Shown here in pieces: positions 35,395 to 44,683 of a stretch of 64,000 nucleotides of DNA (the stretch's first letter is position 1; each line of letters starts with the position of its first letter). The translations under genes and the position numbers were made by a program. The notes under the pieces are model-generated. The model saw only the letters and a list, made by a program, of their open reading frames with translations. It made no database searches and had not been told where the DNA came from. The stretch spans positions 434,001-498,000 of the forward strand of contig NZ_OY781107.1 of the NCBI RefSeq assembly GCF_963676475.1, read 5' to 3'. The DNA is from an uncultured Celeribacter sp. (GTDB lineage: Bacteria; Pseudomonadota; Alphaproteobacteria; Rhodobacterales; Rhodobacteraceae).

Positions 35395-35395
35395 G

Positions 35396-35686
35396 GAGTT
35401 TGACACGCGTGGTGACGGAACATGGTCCAAAAGCTGGGACCCGGTGCAAAAATCCGACGCCAAAGGCCGTTTCGTTCAGCAAGTGTCGAGCTTTCGCAAC
35501 TGAATCACCCCGGACGGCGTGGCGGGGCCGACCGGAGAGGCCTATGACGAGGCCGTCACCGGCCTGGCCGAAACGGTGAATATGGATCATATCACGCGGG
35601 GCTATTACTCGATCAAGGCGCTCAAACCGAACCGCATCCACCCGAAGGGTCCGGCGCATATCGAAGCATTGATCGCCTCGGCTTAA
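35396..35686 (+). pseudogene. Remnant of glutathionyl-hydroquinone reductase (YqjG/ECM4-like)
   Basis: One frame from 35396 to the TAA at 35684-35686 reads as pieces of the Xi-class GST family. The first piece, ending FVQQVSSFRN, is followed by TGA at 35501 where the family has Trp (FRNW), then ITPDGVAGPTGE. This is joined directly to AYDEAV and to AETVNMDHITRGYYS, then KPNRIHPKGP, which in intact YqjG lie far apart near the middle and the C-terminus. No start codon is evident. The catalytic Cys region (SLACPWAHR) is missing. About 97 codons remain of some 320. The head and tail are well preserved while the middle is lost in at least two steps. Confidence 0.85.
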
Positions 35687-35694
35687 ATCGGGAC

Positions 35695-36594
35695 TTAAGC
35701 GGGTGCATCTTCGAGCGGGATAACGTCGACGGCCTGTTGGGTTCTGTGCCCACCGGCCGACCGCACGGCGCCTTTCACGGGGGCGACATCGCCGTAATCC
35801 CGGCCATGACCTATGATGATATAATCCGTCCCGGCGAACTGATCGTTCGTCGGGTCGAATTCAATCCAGCCCACCTGTTTGCCGACCCAGGCCCGGACCC
35901 AGGCGTGCATGGCATCTGCACCCTCCAGGCGTGGTTGCCCCGGCGGCGGGAAGGTGCGCAGAAAGCCGGAGACATAGCCCGCCGGAATGCCGATCCCTCG
36001 AAGTGCTGCGATCATGATATGGGCGAAATCCTGACAGACCCCGTGCCGGTTCTCGAACGCCACCTCGGGCGGCGTGTCGACATCCGTGGCCTTCGGATCG
36101 AACCGCATGTCGCGATTGAGCGCGCGACCGACCGCTTCGACGGCTTTGAGCGCCGTCACCCCTTCGCCCGCGTCCTTGAGACAGTCCCAGCCATAGTCGG
36201 TGATCTTCGGCGACAGAGCCACGCGCGGCGAGGCGGCAAGGAAATGATGCGGCGCATCAGGCGCCAGCGATTTCAATGCGAGAATTTCGGCCCGCAACTC
36301 TTCCAGAGCCGGAGAGAGATCGAACAGCGAGGCGGGTTCAAAGCGCTCGATCTGGGCGGTGAGCTGCATCGAAATGGCATCAATCGGATGATGCCAGGCC
36401 ACCATGCTCATCTCATTGCCGAAAAAATCCCAGCCATCACGACGCTCGTCGGGGCGCGGCAGGATGGTCAACAACCTCTGACGCACCTGCTGCACGCCAT
36501 CGACATTAGACGGCAAAAGCCGCAAGATATTGCGCGTCCGGTCCGAGGCGGCATCATAGCTATAGTCAATGGTCAGGCTGAGATCATACAGCAT
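35695..36594 (-). CDS. Transglutaminase-like cysteine protease family protein
   Basis: The 299-residue protein has an N-terminal beta region typical of bacterial transglutaminase-like proteins (LSLTIDYSYDAASDRTRNIL) and the triad: Cys in NRHGVCQDFAHIMIAALRG, His in GADAMHAWVRAWVG, Asp in WIEFDPTNDQFAG. Members cut or transfer peptide bonds. It is three bases from the ATP-grasp/alpha-E gene and on the same strand, so it is part of that operon. No signal peptide is visible. Confidence 0.88.
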   Translation of the reverse strand: MLYDLSLTIDYSYDAASDRTRNILRLLPSNVDGVQQVRQRLLTILPRPDERRDGWDFFGNEMSMVAWHHPIDAISMQLTAQIERFEPASLFDLSPALEELRAEILALKSLAPDAPHHFLAASPRVALSPKITDYGWDCLKDAGEGVTALKAVEAVGRALNRDMRFDPKATDVDTPPEVAFENRHGVCQDFAHIMIAALRGIGIPAGYVSGFLRTFPPPGQPRLEGADAMHAWVRAWVGKQVGWIEFDPTNDQFAGTDYIIIGHGRDYGDVAPVKGAVRSAGGHRTQQAVDVIPLEDAPA

Positions 36595-36597
36595 CGC

Positions 36598-39021
36598 TCA
36601 CCTCAGATAGATCGTAGAGACCAGATCCGACACTTTCGCCAGATCGGCCCGCACGCCCAAGAGATACTCCGTCGTCACCTCTTCAGGACGGGCACAGGCC
36701 AGCCGCGCCTCAAGCGGCAAGATCGCGCGCAGCAATTCGGAGGGGCGACCATGCACCTCTGCATGTGGCAGCGCCTCGGCATGTTTGCGCATCTCTCGGA
36801 TCAGGAACAGGATCGCGCGCGGGTTGTCGGCATCCAATGCCAAAAGATCGACCACGGCATTGCGGCTGGTTTCCACCCGGTAGCGGCGTTGGTGGGTGAT
36901 GATCGAGTCGCCCACTTCGACCGCCAGATCGAGCGAGCCTTCGGACGCATCGGCATCGGCGAATTGCGCAAGCAGGGCCGCCATGGCATCAGCGCGCTCC
37001 AAGGCCCGCCCAAGGCTCAGAAACCGCCAACCCGCAAAGCGATACATGTTCTCATGGACAAGCCCGGTGATCCCCGCGATCTTGCGGATCAATACGGAGG
37101 TCGCACGCGCGCAATCATCCCCCGGCTGCGCCGTCGCCGTCATGCGCATCGCGGTTTGCAACAGATCGTTGAGCGCCGACAGGCCGTCCGAGGAAAACCG
37201 GTCGCGGACCTTGGTGGCACAGCCGCGCGCCGCGATGATCCGCTCAATCAGCGCTTCGGGCAGCGTCTGTTTCAGGTCGATGCCAAAACCCATAAGGTAG
37301 CCGCGCAGCGCTTTGAGGCGCGGATCGTTGCGGTTGTCCGTCGCCGCCAGCCGCAGGTGATAGGCCCGCACCAGACGCGCCGCGTCTTCGAACCGCTCCA
37401 CGTAGCGACCGAGCCAATAGAGATTGTCCGCCGCGCGCGACGGCAAAAGACCGGGGCTTGTCCGCAGGTAGGAGACGTTCTCCTCTTGTCGTGGTCCGGT
37501 TTTCGGCAGAGGTCGATCAGAGACAACCCAAACATCCGCCACGGACCCGCCGCGTTGCATCGCCAGAGCCGTGGCATCGCCGGAGCGGCCAATCCGGGCA
37601 TAACCGCCCTTCATGAATTGCCAGCCGGTCGGCGTGCGTGCAGCAAAGACCCGGACCGTCATCGGACGCGGCACCAAGGTGCCGCCCCCTTCCGAATTGT
37701 CCTCCCATGCCGGTGTCGTGGAAAGCGTCACCGCTTCCTGGCCCACCAGTTTGTCGCCCTCTCGGTCGAGCCAATCGGCGATCGAGCCCATCGCCGTGCC
37801 ACGGAACTCGCCGCCCAGCGCCGTGGTGGCCCCGAGATCGAAAGGCAGGTCCACAGCATGCGCCGGGCTGATCAGCATATTTTGGGCATTATCGCGCACA
37901 TAAGCGCGCTGCGTCGCGCCACCGCACCACCAGGTCGCGATATTGGGCAGCTTGAGCTGCTCGCCCATCAAAACCTTGCTGATCCGCGGCAGAAACGCCA
38001 TCATCGCGCGCATTTCCAACACGCCGGAGCCCAAAGCATTGGCCATCGCCAGATGTCCCATCCGCACCGCTTCCATCAGACCGGGCGTGCCGATCTGGGA
38101 ACGCGCGTTGAAATCCAGCGGATCGGCAAAGCTCGCATCAATGCGGCGCCACAGCATGCCCAGAGGCCTCAGCCCCTCGATGGTCCGCACCATGGCCTCA
38201 CCGTTTTCGACGACGATGTCCTCCCCTTCGAGCAGCATCATGCCGAGGTAGCGCGCGATGTAGGTGTGTTCGTAATAGGTGTCGTTCGACGGCCCCGGCG
38301 TCATGATTCCGGCGACTCGCGGATGTTTGAAGGATGCACTTGCCAGCTCTTCCATCGCATCGCGAAACGCGCTGAAAAACCCCGCGAGTTTGTGGATATG
38401 CGCGCGCGGGAAACGCTCGGGGAAAATCCGCCCCGTCGCCATCCGGTTTTCAAGCGCAAAGCCCGCCCCCGAGGGCGCCTGCGTGCGGTCGCCCAGAACG
38501 AACCACGAGCCATCGGGGGAGCGCCCGATCTCGAAGGCCAGAAAATGCAGGTAATGCCCGCCCTTCGGCTGAACCCCCACCATCGGGCGCAGCCATTGCG
38601 GCGAGCGCGCGATCAGCTCGGCGGGCAGATGCCCTTCACTGACCAATTGCGCCGGCCCGTAGAGGTCGGCCATGACGCGTTCCAACAGGTCGGCGCGCTG
38701 AGACAGGCCCGCGCAGATGTGCTCCCACTCCAGCTCATGCAGGATCACCGGGATATGGCTCAGCGGCCAGGCGCGTTCGGTCAGCGGATCGTTGGAATAT
38801 TGCCGGTAAAACACGCCCGCATCGCGCAGGTATTGATCGCCGCGTTCAAAGCGCGCGCGGATTTCCTCGGGTGAAAGCCGCGAGAACCGATCGACAAAGC
38901 GCCGCCAGACGGGCCGCATCTGGCCCGTGGCGTCAAAAAGCTCGTCGGCCACATCCGGCCTTTGCTCATACTCCGCAAAGAGGTCCGGTTGGGCGGAGCC
39001 TGAGATCAGGCGCTGCGGCAT
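36598..39021 (-). CDS. Circularly permuted ATP-grasp protein fused to alpha-E domain
   Basis: The 807-residue protein has a circularly permuted ATP-grasp domain (DUF404/DUF407, about residues 60-480; FLPRISKVLMGEQLKLPNIA and GGYARIGRSGD-like elements near the ATP site). The alpha-E domain (DUF403, about 490-807) follows, with SRAADNLYWLGRYVERFEDA and RALERADAMAALLAQF. ATP-grasp ligases join a carboxylate to an amine at the cost of ATP; the alpha-E domain is helical and always travels with these genes. Substrate is unknown. It is 22 bases downstream of the transglutaminase-DUF2126 gene. Confidence 0.88.
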   Translation of the reverse strand: MPQRLISGSAQPDLFAEYEQRPDVADELFDATGQMRPVWRRFVDRFSRLSPEEIRARFERGDQYLRDAGVFYRQYSNDPLTERAWPLSHIPVILHELEWEHICAGLSQRADLLERVMADLYGPAQLVSEGHLPAELIARSPQWLRPMVGVQPKGGHYLHFLAFEIGRSPDGSWFVLGDRTQAPSGAGFALENRMATGRIFPERFPRAHIHKLAGFFSAFRDAMEELASASFKHPRVAGIMTPGPSNDTYYEHTYIARYLGMMLLEGEDIVVENGEAMVRTIEGLRPLGMLWRRIDASFADPLDFNARSQIGTPGLMEAVRMGHLAMANALGSGVLEMRAMMAFLPRISKVLMGEQLKLPNIATWWCGGATQRAYVRDNAQNMLISPAHAVDLPFDLGATTALGGEFRGTAMGSIADWLDREGDKLVGQEAVTLSTTPAWEDNSEGGGTLVPRPMTVRVFAARTPTGWQFMKGGYARIGRSGDATALAMQRGGSVADVWVVSDRPLPKTGPRQEENVSYLRTSPGLLPSRAADNLYWLGRYVERFEDAARLVRAYHLRLAATDNRNDPRLKALRGYLMGFGIDLKQTLPEALIERIIAARGCATKVRDRFSSDGLSALNDLLQTAMRMTATAQPGDDCARATSVLIRKIAGITGLVHENMYRFAGWRFLSLGRALERADAMAALLAQFADADASEGSLDLAVEVGDSIITHQRRYRVETSRNAVVDLLALDADNPRAILFLIREMRKHAEALPHAEVHGRPSELLRAILPLEARLACARPEEVTTEYLLGVRADLAKVSDLVSTIYLR

Positions 39022-39043
39022 GTGTCATTGTCCTTGATGATGT

Positions 39044-42000
39044 TCAGACAAGCCCAATGGGCCGCCTAAGGTCAAGCGTCAAGGGGAACTCCGGATGCGG
39101 CACTTCGGTTCCGGGCGTGTAGCTTCCGGGGGTGTGGCCATAGGGTTCGAACCGCGCCAGACGCCGGGCTTCGGCCTCGTTGCCGTTGACCGGGAAGGTG
39201 TCGTAATTCCGCCCGCCGGGGTGCGCCACATGGTAGGTGCAACCGGCGATGGGCCGCCCCGTCCAGTCGTCATAGATGTCGAAATGCAAGGGCGCATTGA
39301 CTGGCAAAACCGGGTGAAGCGCCTCTGGCGGTTGCCAGGCTTTGAACCTTACACCGGCGACGGAAACGCCAGACGTTTGGGTTTTGGCCAGAGGCATCGG
39401 GCGACGATTGCACATGATGCGGTAGCGGTCCTGATGCAGCGTGGTCATCTTGACCTGAAGCCGCTCGACCGAACTGTCCGTATAGCGCACCGTGCCACCA
39501 ATCGCGCCGGTTTCGCCCAGCACATGCCAGGGCTCAAGCGCTTGGCGTACCTCAAGATGCACGCCTTCCGCTTCGATCTGACCGCAGAAGGGGAAGCGGA
39601 ATTCGGCCTGCGCCTTGAACCACTCCGGGTCCATCTCAAAGCCGTGATGTTTGAGGTCCGCGAGCAGAGACAGCAGGTCTTCCCACAGGTAATGCGGCAA
39701 CATGAACCGGTCGTGCAGCACCGTGCCCCAGCGCACCGGCTTGCCCTCGACCGGCGCGTTCCAACAGCGCGCGATGATGGCGCGCAGGAGGAGTTGCTGC
39801 GCCAGAGACATGCGCGGGTCCGGCGGCATCTCGAAACCGCGGAATTCGACCAACCCCAGACGCCCGGTCGGGCCATCGGGGGAGAACAGCTTGTCGATGC
39901 AAATCTCCGCCCGGTGGGTGTTGCCGGTCACGTCGGTGAGCATGTTTCTGAGCAGACGGTCGACCAGCCACGCGGGTGGCACAGCCGCCTCCGAGGGAGG
40001 CTTGATCTGCGACAGGGCGATTTCCAGCTCATAGAGCGTGTCGTGCCGCGCCTCGTCGATGCGCGGGGCCTGAGACGTTGGACCGATGAAAAGGCCGGAG
40101 AAAAGGTAGGACAAGGACGGGTGGCGTTGCCAGATCAGGATCAGCGACTTGAGCAAATCCGGTCGACGCAGGAAGGGGCTGTCGGACGGGGTCGCGCCGC
40201 CGACCACAACGTGATTGCCGCCGCCGGTGCCGGTATGCCGCCCGTCGATCATGAATTTGTCGGCGCCCAGACGCGACTGGCGCGCCTCGTCATAGATCGC
40301 TTCGGTCGTCGCCACACAGTCGTCCCAGCTATGCGCTGGGTGGATGTTCACCTCGATCACGCCTGGGTCGGGGGCCACGCGGATCACGTTCAAACGCGGA
40401 TCTTCGGGCGGGGAATAGCCCTCGACATGGATCGGCAGACCAAGCTCGGCGGCAGTTTCTTCGGCCGTCGTCAGGAGTTCGAGGTAATCTTCGAGCGTCT
40501 CGCAGGGCGGCATGAACAGACATAGGCGTCCATCGCGCGGCTCAACCGCAATGGCGGTGCGCACCTCGCTTTTGGAGGGATCAATGCCCTGCCCAATGAG
40601 GGCCTGACGCTCGGTCTCATCGCGTTGCCCTTCAGAAACTGGCTGCGTGTGTTCTTTTGATATTTCAGGCAGAATATCTGCTTTTTCTTTCGCCTCTTTT
40701 GCCTCGGCGGCAGCCTCTTCAGCGGCCAGACGCGCGATTTCCTCTTCGATCTTTTTGCGGCGTTCCGTCACTTCGGCATGAAAGTCCGGCAAGGGCGCAT
40801 GGTCGATCATCGGATCGGCGGGATAGGAATAGGGAAAAGACGCGGGCGGGATATGCGGCAAAGCACCGAGCGGCAGGCGAAAGCCCACCGGACTATCGCC
40901 TGGAACAAGGAACAGATGCCCGCGCCGGGTTTTCCAGACCTCGGACAACCAACGCGACCCGGCCTTCGATTGCCATCTCTGGATCGGCAGGACATAGCCC
41001 GAGGCCTCCGTCAGGCCGCGTTCAAACACGCGGGCATAGCGTGCGCGATCCTCGGGATTCTTGAGCTTGGAATTCTCTGGTGTCACGTTGTCCGGCAAAA
41101 GGGATTCTTTCAAAATCCACTCACCGGGATCCTCATAGGCGGGCTGGGCGCAGACCGGATCAACGCCAAGGTTCTTGGCGAAACGGGTCATGAAATCGCC
41201 CGCCTCTTTGGCACCCGCACGGGTCGGCACTTCTTCTTTGGCAATCAGATCGGGATTTTTCCAGACGGGTTTGCCGTCATGGCGCCAATAGAGAGAGAAA
41301 GTCCAGCGCGGCAGGCTTTCGCCCGGATACCATTTGCCCTGCCCGTAATGCAGGAACCCGCCCGGCGCGAAGCGATTGCGCAGGCGTCGGATCAACTCAT
41401 CGGCCAGCGCGCGCTTTTGCGGACCGACGGCAGCGGTGTTCCATTCGTCGCTCTCAAAGTCGTCGATGGACACGAACGTCGGCTCGCCGCCCATGGTCAG
41501 GCGCACGTCGCCCTCTTTGAGCGCCTCGTCCACCTTGTGACCCAGCGCGTTGAGCCGGTCCCAGCTTTCCTCTGAGAAAGGTTTCGTGATCCGGGGATGT
41601 TCGGCGACACGCTTGATCTGCATGTCGAAATCGAAACTGACCTCGGGCGTGCCGACCGAAGAGAACCCGCCCGCAATCGGTGCGGCGTTTTGGTAATGCG
41701 GCGTGGCGGCCAGCGGAATGTGGCTTTCGCCGGTCAAAAGCCCAGAGGTCGGGTCAAGCCCGATCCAGCCCGCGCCAGGAAGGAAGACCTCGCACCAGGC
41801 GTGCAGATCGGTGAAATCGTGATCCGTGCCGGACGGCCCATCGAGGGCCTCGAGATCGGGTTTAAGCTGAATGAGATAGCCAGAGACAAAGCGGGCGGCA
41901 AAGCCCAAGTGGCGCAGCACCTGAACGAGCAACCACGAGCTGTCTCGGCAAGACCCGGATTTCTTCTCAAGGGTTTCATCCGGCGTCTGCACCCCCGGCT

Positions 42001-42487
42001 CCATGCGGATCGTGTAATCGACATAATCCGAGATTCGGGCATTGAGGCCGACGAGAAAATCGACCGTGCGGGTTTCCTTGAAATCAATCGACCCCACAAA
42101 TTGCGCCAAAAGCGGGCCTTCGGGTTCAGGCGTGCGATAAATCACCAGATCGTCTTTCAACTCCGGCGGATATTCGAACGGCCAATGTTCGGCGCTTTCT
42201 TCGACGAAGAAATCGAAGGGGTTGTAGACGGTCATGTCGGCGACCAGATCGACTTCGATCTTGAATTCGCGGACCGGCTCCGGGAAGACAAAGCGCGATT
42301 GCCAGTTGCCATAGGGGTCTTGCTGGTGGTTCACGAAATGACCCGCGGGCGTGACTTTGAGCGCATGCGAAATCACCCGCGTGCGCGAATGCGGCGCCGG
42401 GCGCAGGCGGATGATCTGTGGCCCAAGCTCGACATTGCGGTCGTATTTGTAATGGGTGACGTGATGGATTGATGCGTAAATCGCCAT
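39044..42487 (-). CDS. Transglutaminase fused to DUF2126 putative amidoligase
   Basis: The 1147-residue protein begins with a transglutaminase-like region: residues 1-90 are the N-terminal beta part, Cys in KKSGSCRDSSWLLVQVLRH, His in DLHAWCEVFLPGAG and Asp in WIGLDPTSG. From about residue 300 to the end it is DUF2126, a large domain classed in Pfam as a putative amidoligase, with KFMIDGRHTGTGGGNHVVV and SPDGPTGRLGLVEFRGFEMPP. A Glu/Ala/Lys-rich charged segment lies near residues 570-620. This is the first gene of the three-gene unit. Transglutaminase, ATP-grasp and DUF2126 proteins cluster in many bacteria. Confidence 0.88.
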   Translation of the reverse strand: MAIYASIHHVTHYKYDRNVELGPQIIRLRPAPHSRTRVISHALKVTPAGHFVNHQQDPYGNWQSRFVFPEPVREFKIEVDLVADMTVYNPFDFFVEESAEHWPFEYPPELKDDLVIYRTPEPEGPLLAQFVGSIDFKETRTVDFLVGLNARISDYVDYTIRMEPGVQTPDETLEKKSGSCRDSSWLLVQVLRHLGFAARFVSGYLIQLKPDLEALDGPSGTDHDFTDLHAWCEVFLPGAGWIGLDPTSGLLTGESHIPLAATPHYQNAAPIAGGFSSVGTPEVSFDFDMQIKRVAEHPRITKPFSEESWDRLNALGHKVDEALKEGDVRLTMGGEPTFVSIDDFESDEWNTAAVGPQKRALADELIRRLRNRFAPGGFLHYGQGKWYPGESLPRWTFSLYWRHDGKPVWKNPDLIAKEEVPTRAGAKEAGDFMTRFAKNLGVDPVCAQPAYEDPGEWILKESLLPDNVTPENSKLKNPEDRARYARVFERGLTEASGYVLPIQRWQSKAGSRWLSEVWKTRRGHLFLVPGDSPVGFRLPLGALPHIPPASFPYSYPADPMIDHAPLPDFHAEVTERRKKIEEEIARLAAEEAAAEAKEAKEKADILPEISKEHTQPVSEGQRDETERQALIGQGIDPSKSEVRTAIAVEPRDGRLCLFMPPCETLEDYLELLTTAEETAAELGLPIHVEGYSPPEDPRLNVIRVAPDPGVIEVNIHPAHSWDDCVATTEAIYDEARQSRLGADKFMIDGRHTGTGGGNHVVVGGATPSDSPFLRRPDLLKSLILIWQRHPSLSYLFSGLFIGPTSQAPRIDEARHDTLYELEIALSQIKPPSEAAVPPAWLVDRLLRNMLTDVTGNTHRAEICIDKLFSPDGPTGRLGLVEFRGFEMPPDPRMSLAQQLLLRAIIARCWNAPVEGKPVRWGTVLHDRFMLPHYLWEDLLSLLADLKHHGFEMDPEWFKAQAEFRFPFCGQIEAEGVHLEVRQALEPWHVLGETGAIGGTVRYTDSSVERLQVKMTTLHQDRYRIMCNRRPMPLAKTQTSGVSVAGVRFKAWQPPEALHPVLPVNAPLHFDIYDDWTGRPIAGCTYHVAHPGGRNYDTFPVNGNEAEARRLARFEPYGHTPGSYTPGTEVPHPEFPLTLDLRRPIGLV

Positions 42488-42712
42488 ATGTCTGACTGCG
42501 CCTTTTTCCCTGATCTTCAGATTCAGGCTATAAGGGCTGGTTCAGAGCTTCACGGGCAAAAAGACACTGCGCGCAAATCCGACCGGTATTCCCGGCAGCT
42601 CCCCGAAAGAAATGCCTGTTTTTTCATCACTCCGGCGCAGCGGATGCCGGAAGGCTGTGCGCCTTGCCGGTGATCGCTCGACGCGCTAACTCTTATGCAA
42701 AGGAGACCTCCC

Positions 42713-43312
42713 ATGCGCGCAGCCAACGAAGCCCTCATCGTCATCGACATTCAGAATGATTTCTGCCCCGGCGGCGCGCTGGCCGTGGCGGGCGGAGATG
42801 AGATCGTGCCGGGGGTCAATGCGCTTATGGGGGACTTCGCCTCCGTGATCCTGACGCAGGACTGGCACCCTTCGGGCCACAGCTCCTTCGCAAGCACCCA
42901 CGGTGCCGCGCCCTATTCGACCACAGAGATGCCCTATGGCACGCAGGTGCTGTGGCCGGATCATTGTATCCAAGGCTCCGATGGCGCGGCGTTTCATAAG
43001 GACCTCGTGACCACTGGCGACTTGATCATTCGCAAGGGGTTCAATCCGCTGATCGACAGCTATTCCGCCTTTTTCGAGAATGATCATGTGACGCCGACCG
43101 GGCTTGAGGGCTACCTGCGGACCCGTGGCATCGACACGCTCACCATGGTCGGACTGGCGACAGATTTCTGTGTGAATTTCTCTGCCGTGGATGCCGCCAA
43201 ACTCGGGTTCAACGTCACAGTGCGTACCGATCTGTGTCGCGCCATCGACATGGACGGCTCTCTCGCGGCGGCGCTTGACGGGATGAAGGCGGCCGGGGTC
43301 GAGGTCTTTTAG
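42713..43312 (+). CDS. pncA: Nicotinamidase
   Basis: The 199-residue isochorismatase-fold hydrolase has Asp12 (IVIDIQNDF), Lys108 (IIRKGF) and Cys153 (LATDFCVNF) as the catalytic triad, plus the Asp50/His52 metal pair in TQDWHPSGHSSF. It deamidates nicotinamide to nicotinate. The ATG at 42713 follows AAAGGAG; an in-frame Met 18 bases earlier does not. It is followed five bases later by the SulP permease gene and, further on, by pncB, so this is an NAD-salvage cluster. Confidence 0.93.
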   Translation: MRAANEALIVIDIQNDFCPGGALAVAGGDEIVPGVNALMGDFASVILTQDWHPSGHSSFASTHGAAPYSTTEMPYGTQVLWPDHCIQGSDGAAFHKDLVTTGDLIIRKGFNPLIDSYSAFFENDHVTPTGLEGYLRTRGIDTLTMVGLATDFCVNFSAVDAAKLGFNVTVRTDLCRAIDMDGSLAAALDGMKAAGVEVF

Positions 43313-43316
43313 GGCC

Positions 43317-44576
43317 ATGACACCGAAGCTTTTCACCACACTGAAAACCTACACACGGGCCGAATTCGGCTCTGACCTCTTTGCGGGGATCACCGTCGCT
43401 TTGGTCGCCCTGCCCCTCTCTATCGCGATTGCCATCGCCTCGGGGGCGGCGCCTGCCGTGGGATTCGTCACCGCCATTGTCGCGGGATTTCTGATCTCCG
43501 CTTTGGGCGGCAGTCGCGTGCAAATCGGCGGCCCCACCGGCGCCTTTATCGTTGTCGTCGCCGGCGTCATCGCCACGCATGGCTATGACGGTCTGGTGGC
43601 CGCAACCTTCCTCGCCGGGATTGTGCTTATCATCGCCGGGCTGTTCCGTGCCGGGCAGTTGGTCCGCCATGTGCCCGAAGCCGTGATCAACGGCTTTACC
43701 ATCGGCATCGGCGTGATCATCGGGACCAGCCAGCTTGCCGATCTTTTCGGACTGGCCGGACCTTTCCCCGCCGATTTCGTTGAGAAAATCCCGGCGCTGA
43801 TAGCCGCCTTGCCAGAGCTTAACCCCGCCTCTCTCGGCATCGGCCTTGCCACCATGGTTCTGATCGTGCTGTTGCGCCGCGTCTTTCCGCGTCTGCCCGG
43901 GTTGATCGTTGCCGTTGCGCTGACCTCGGCTGCGGTGGTTCTTTTCGATCTGCCCGTAGAGACCATTCGATCACGGTTCGGAGAGTTGCCCCAGAGCCTG
44001 CCCACACCGCAACTGCCAGAGCTGAGTTTTGCAACCCTGCGCGAACTGTTGCCCTCCGCGCTCGTCATCGCCTTCCTCGCCGGGGTCGAATCCCTTCTGT
44101 CGGCCATGGTTGCAGATCGCATGATCGGCGGGCACCATCGCTCGAACGCCGAATTGATGGCGCAGGGTTGGGCCAATATCGGCTCTTCTCTGTTTGGTGG
44201 ACTGCCGGCCACCGGCGCCATTGCCCGCACCGCCACCAATGTGCGCGCAGGCGGCAAGACGCCCGTCGCCGGGATCGTGCATGCGCTGACGCTTTTGGCG
44301 ATCATGATGCTGGCCGCACCACTGGCGGGCTATCTTGCGCTTCCGGCTTTGTCGGGACTTTTGCTTTTGACCGCTTGGAACATGTCGGAGCCGCATCGCT
44401 GGGGCGAATATCTGCGCGGGCGGCGGTCTGACTTGGTGCTTTTGCTGATCACCCTCGTGTTGACTGTGATCACAGATCTCACCGTGGCGATTGGCACAGG
44501 CATTGCGCTCGGACTGGCCCTGCGCCTGTCCCGCCGCAATGCAGATGACCCCAACTGGACGCCGCGAGATAAATAG
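43317..44576 (+). CDS. SulP-family anion transporter lacking the STAS domain
   Basis: The 419-residue membrane protein has about ten to twelve hydrophobic segments and the SulP signature near the N-terminus (AGITVALVALPLSIAIAIAS, GGSRVQIGGPTGAFI). It stops after the membrane domain, so the cytoplasmic STAS domain typical of SulP carriers is absent. Its gene is four bases after pncA and 107 before pncB. The substrate is unknown; position suggests a carboxylate such as nicotinate, though SulP members mostly carry sulfate, bicarbonate or dicarboxylates. Confidence 0.82.
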   Translation: MTPKLFTTLKTYTRAEFGSDLFAGITVALVALPLSIAIAIASGAAPAVGFVTAIVAGFLISALGGSRVQIGGPTGAFIVVVAGVIATHGYDGLVAATFLAGIVLIIAGLFRAGQLVRHVPEAVINGFTIGIGVIIGTSQLADLFGLAGPFPADFVEKIPALIAALPELNPASLGIGLATMVLIVLLRRVFPRLPGLIVAVALTSAAVVLFDLPVETIRSRFGELPQSLPTPQLPELSFATLRELLPSALVIAFLAGVESLLSAMVADRMIGGHHRSNAELMAQGWANIGSSLFGGLPATGAIARTATNVRAGGKTPVAGIVHALTLLAIMMLAAPLAGYLALPALSGLLLLTAWNMSEPHRWGEYLRGRRSDLVLLLITLVLTVITDLTVAIGTGIALGLALRLSRRNADDPNWTPRDK

Positions 44577-44683
44577 CCCTTCGCAACACTTGTGATCACA
44601 AATGGATTTCTTGCGCCTTTTCCTTGCCAAACCCTTATTTCCCCTGCTTTAACAAGGCGGTCATCTAAAGAGGGACCGCTAAC

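Noticed and set aside
35737..38874. A 1045-codon open frame on the plus strand opposite the transglutaminase and ATP-grasp genes
   Set aside because: It is antisense to two genes with clear family motifs and is rich in Arg, His and Pro, as expected for the shadow of a GC-rich gene.
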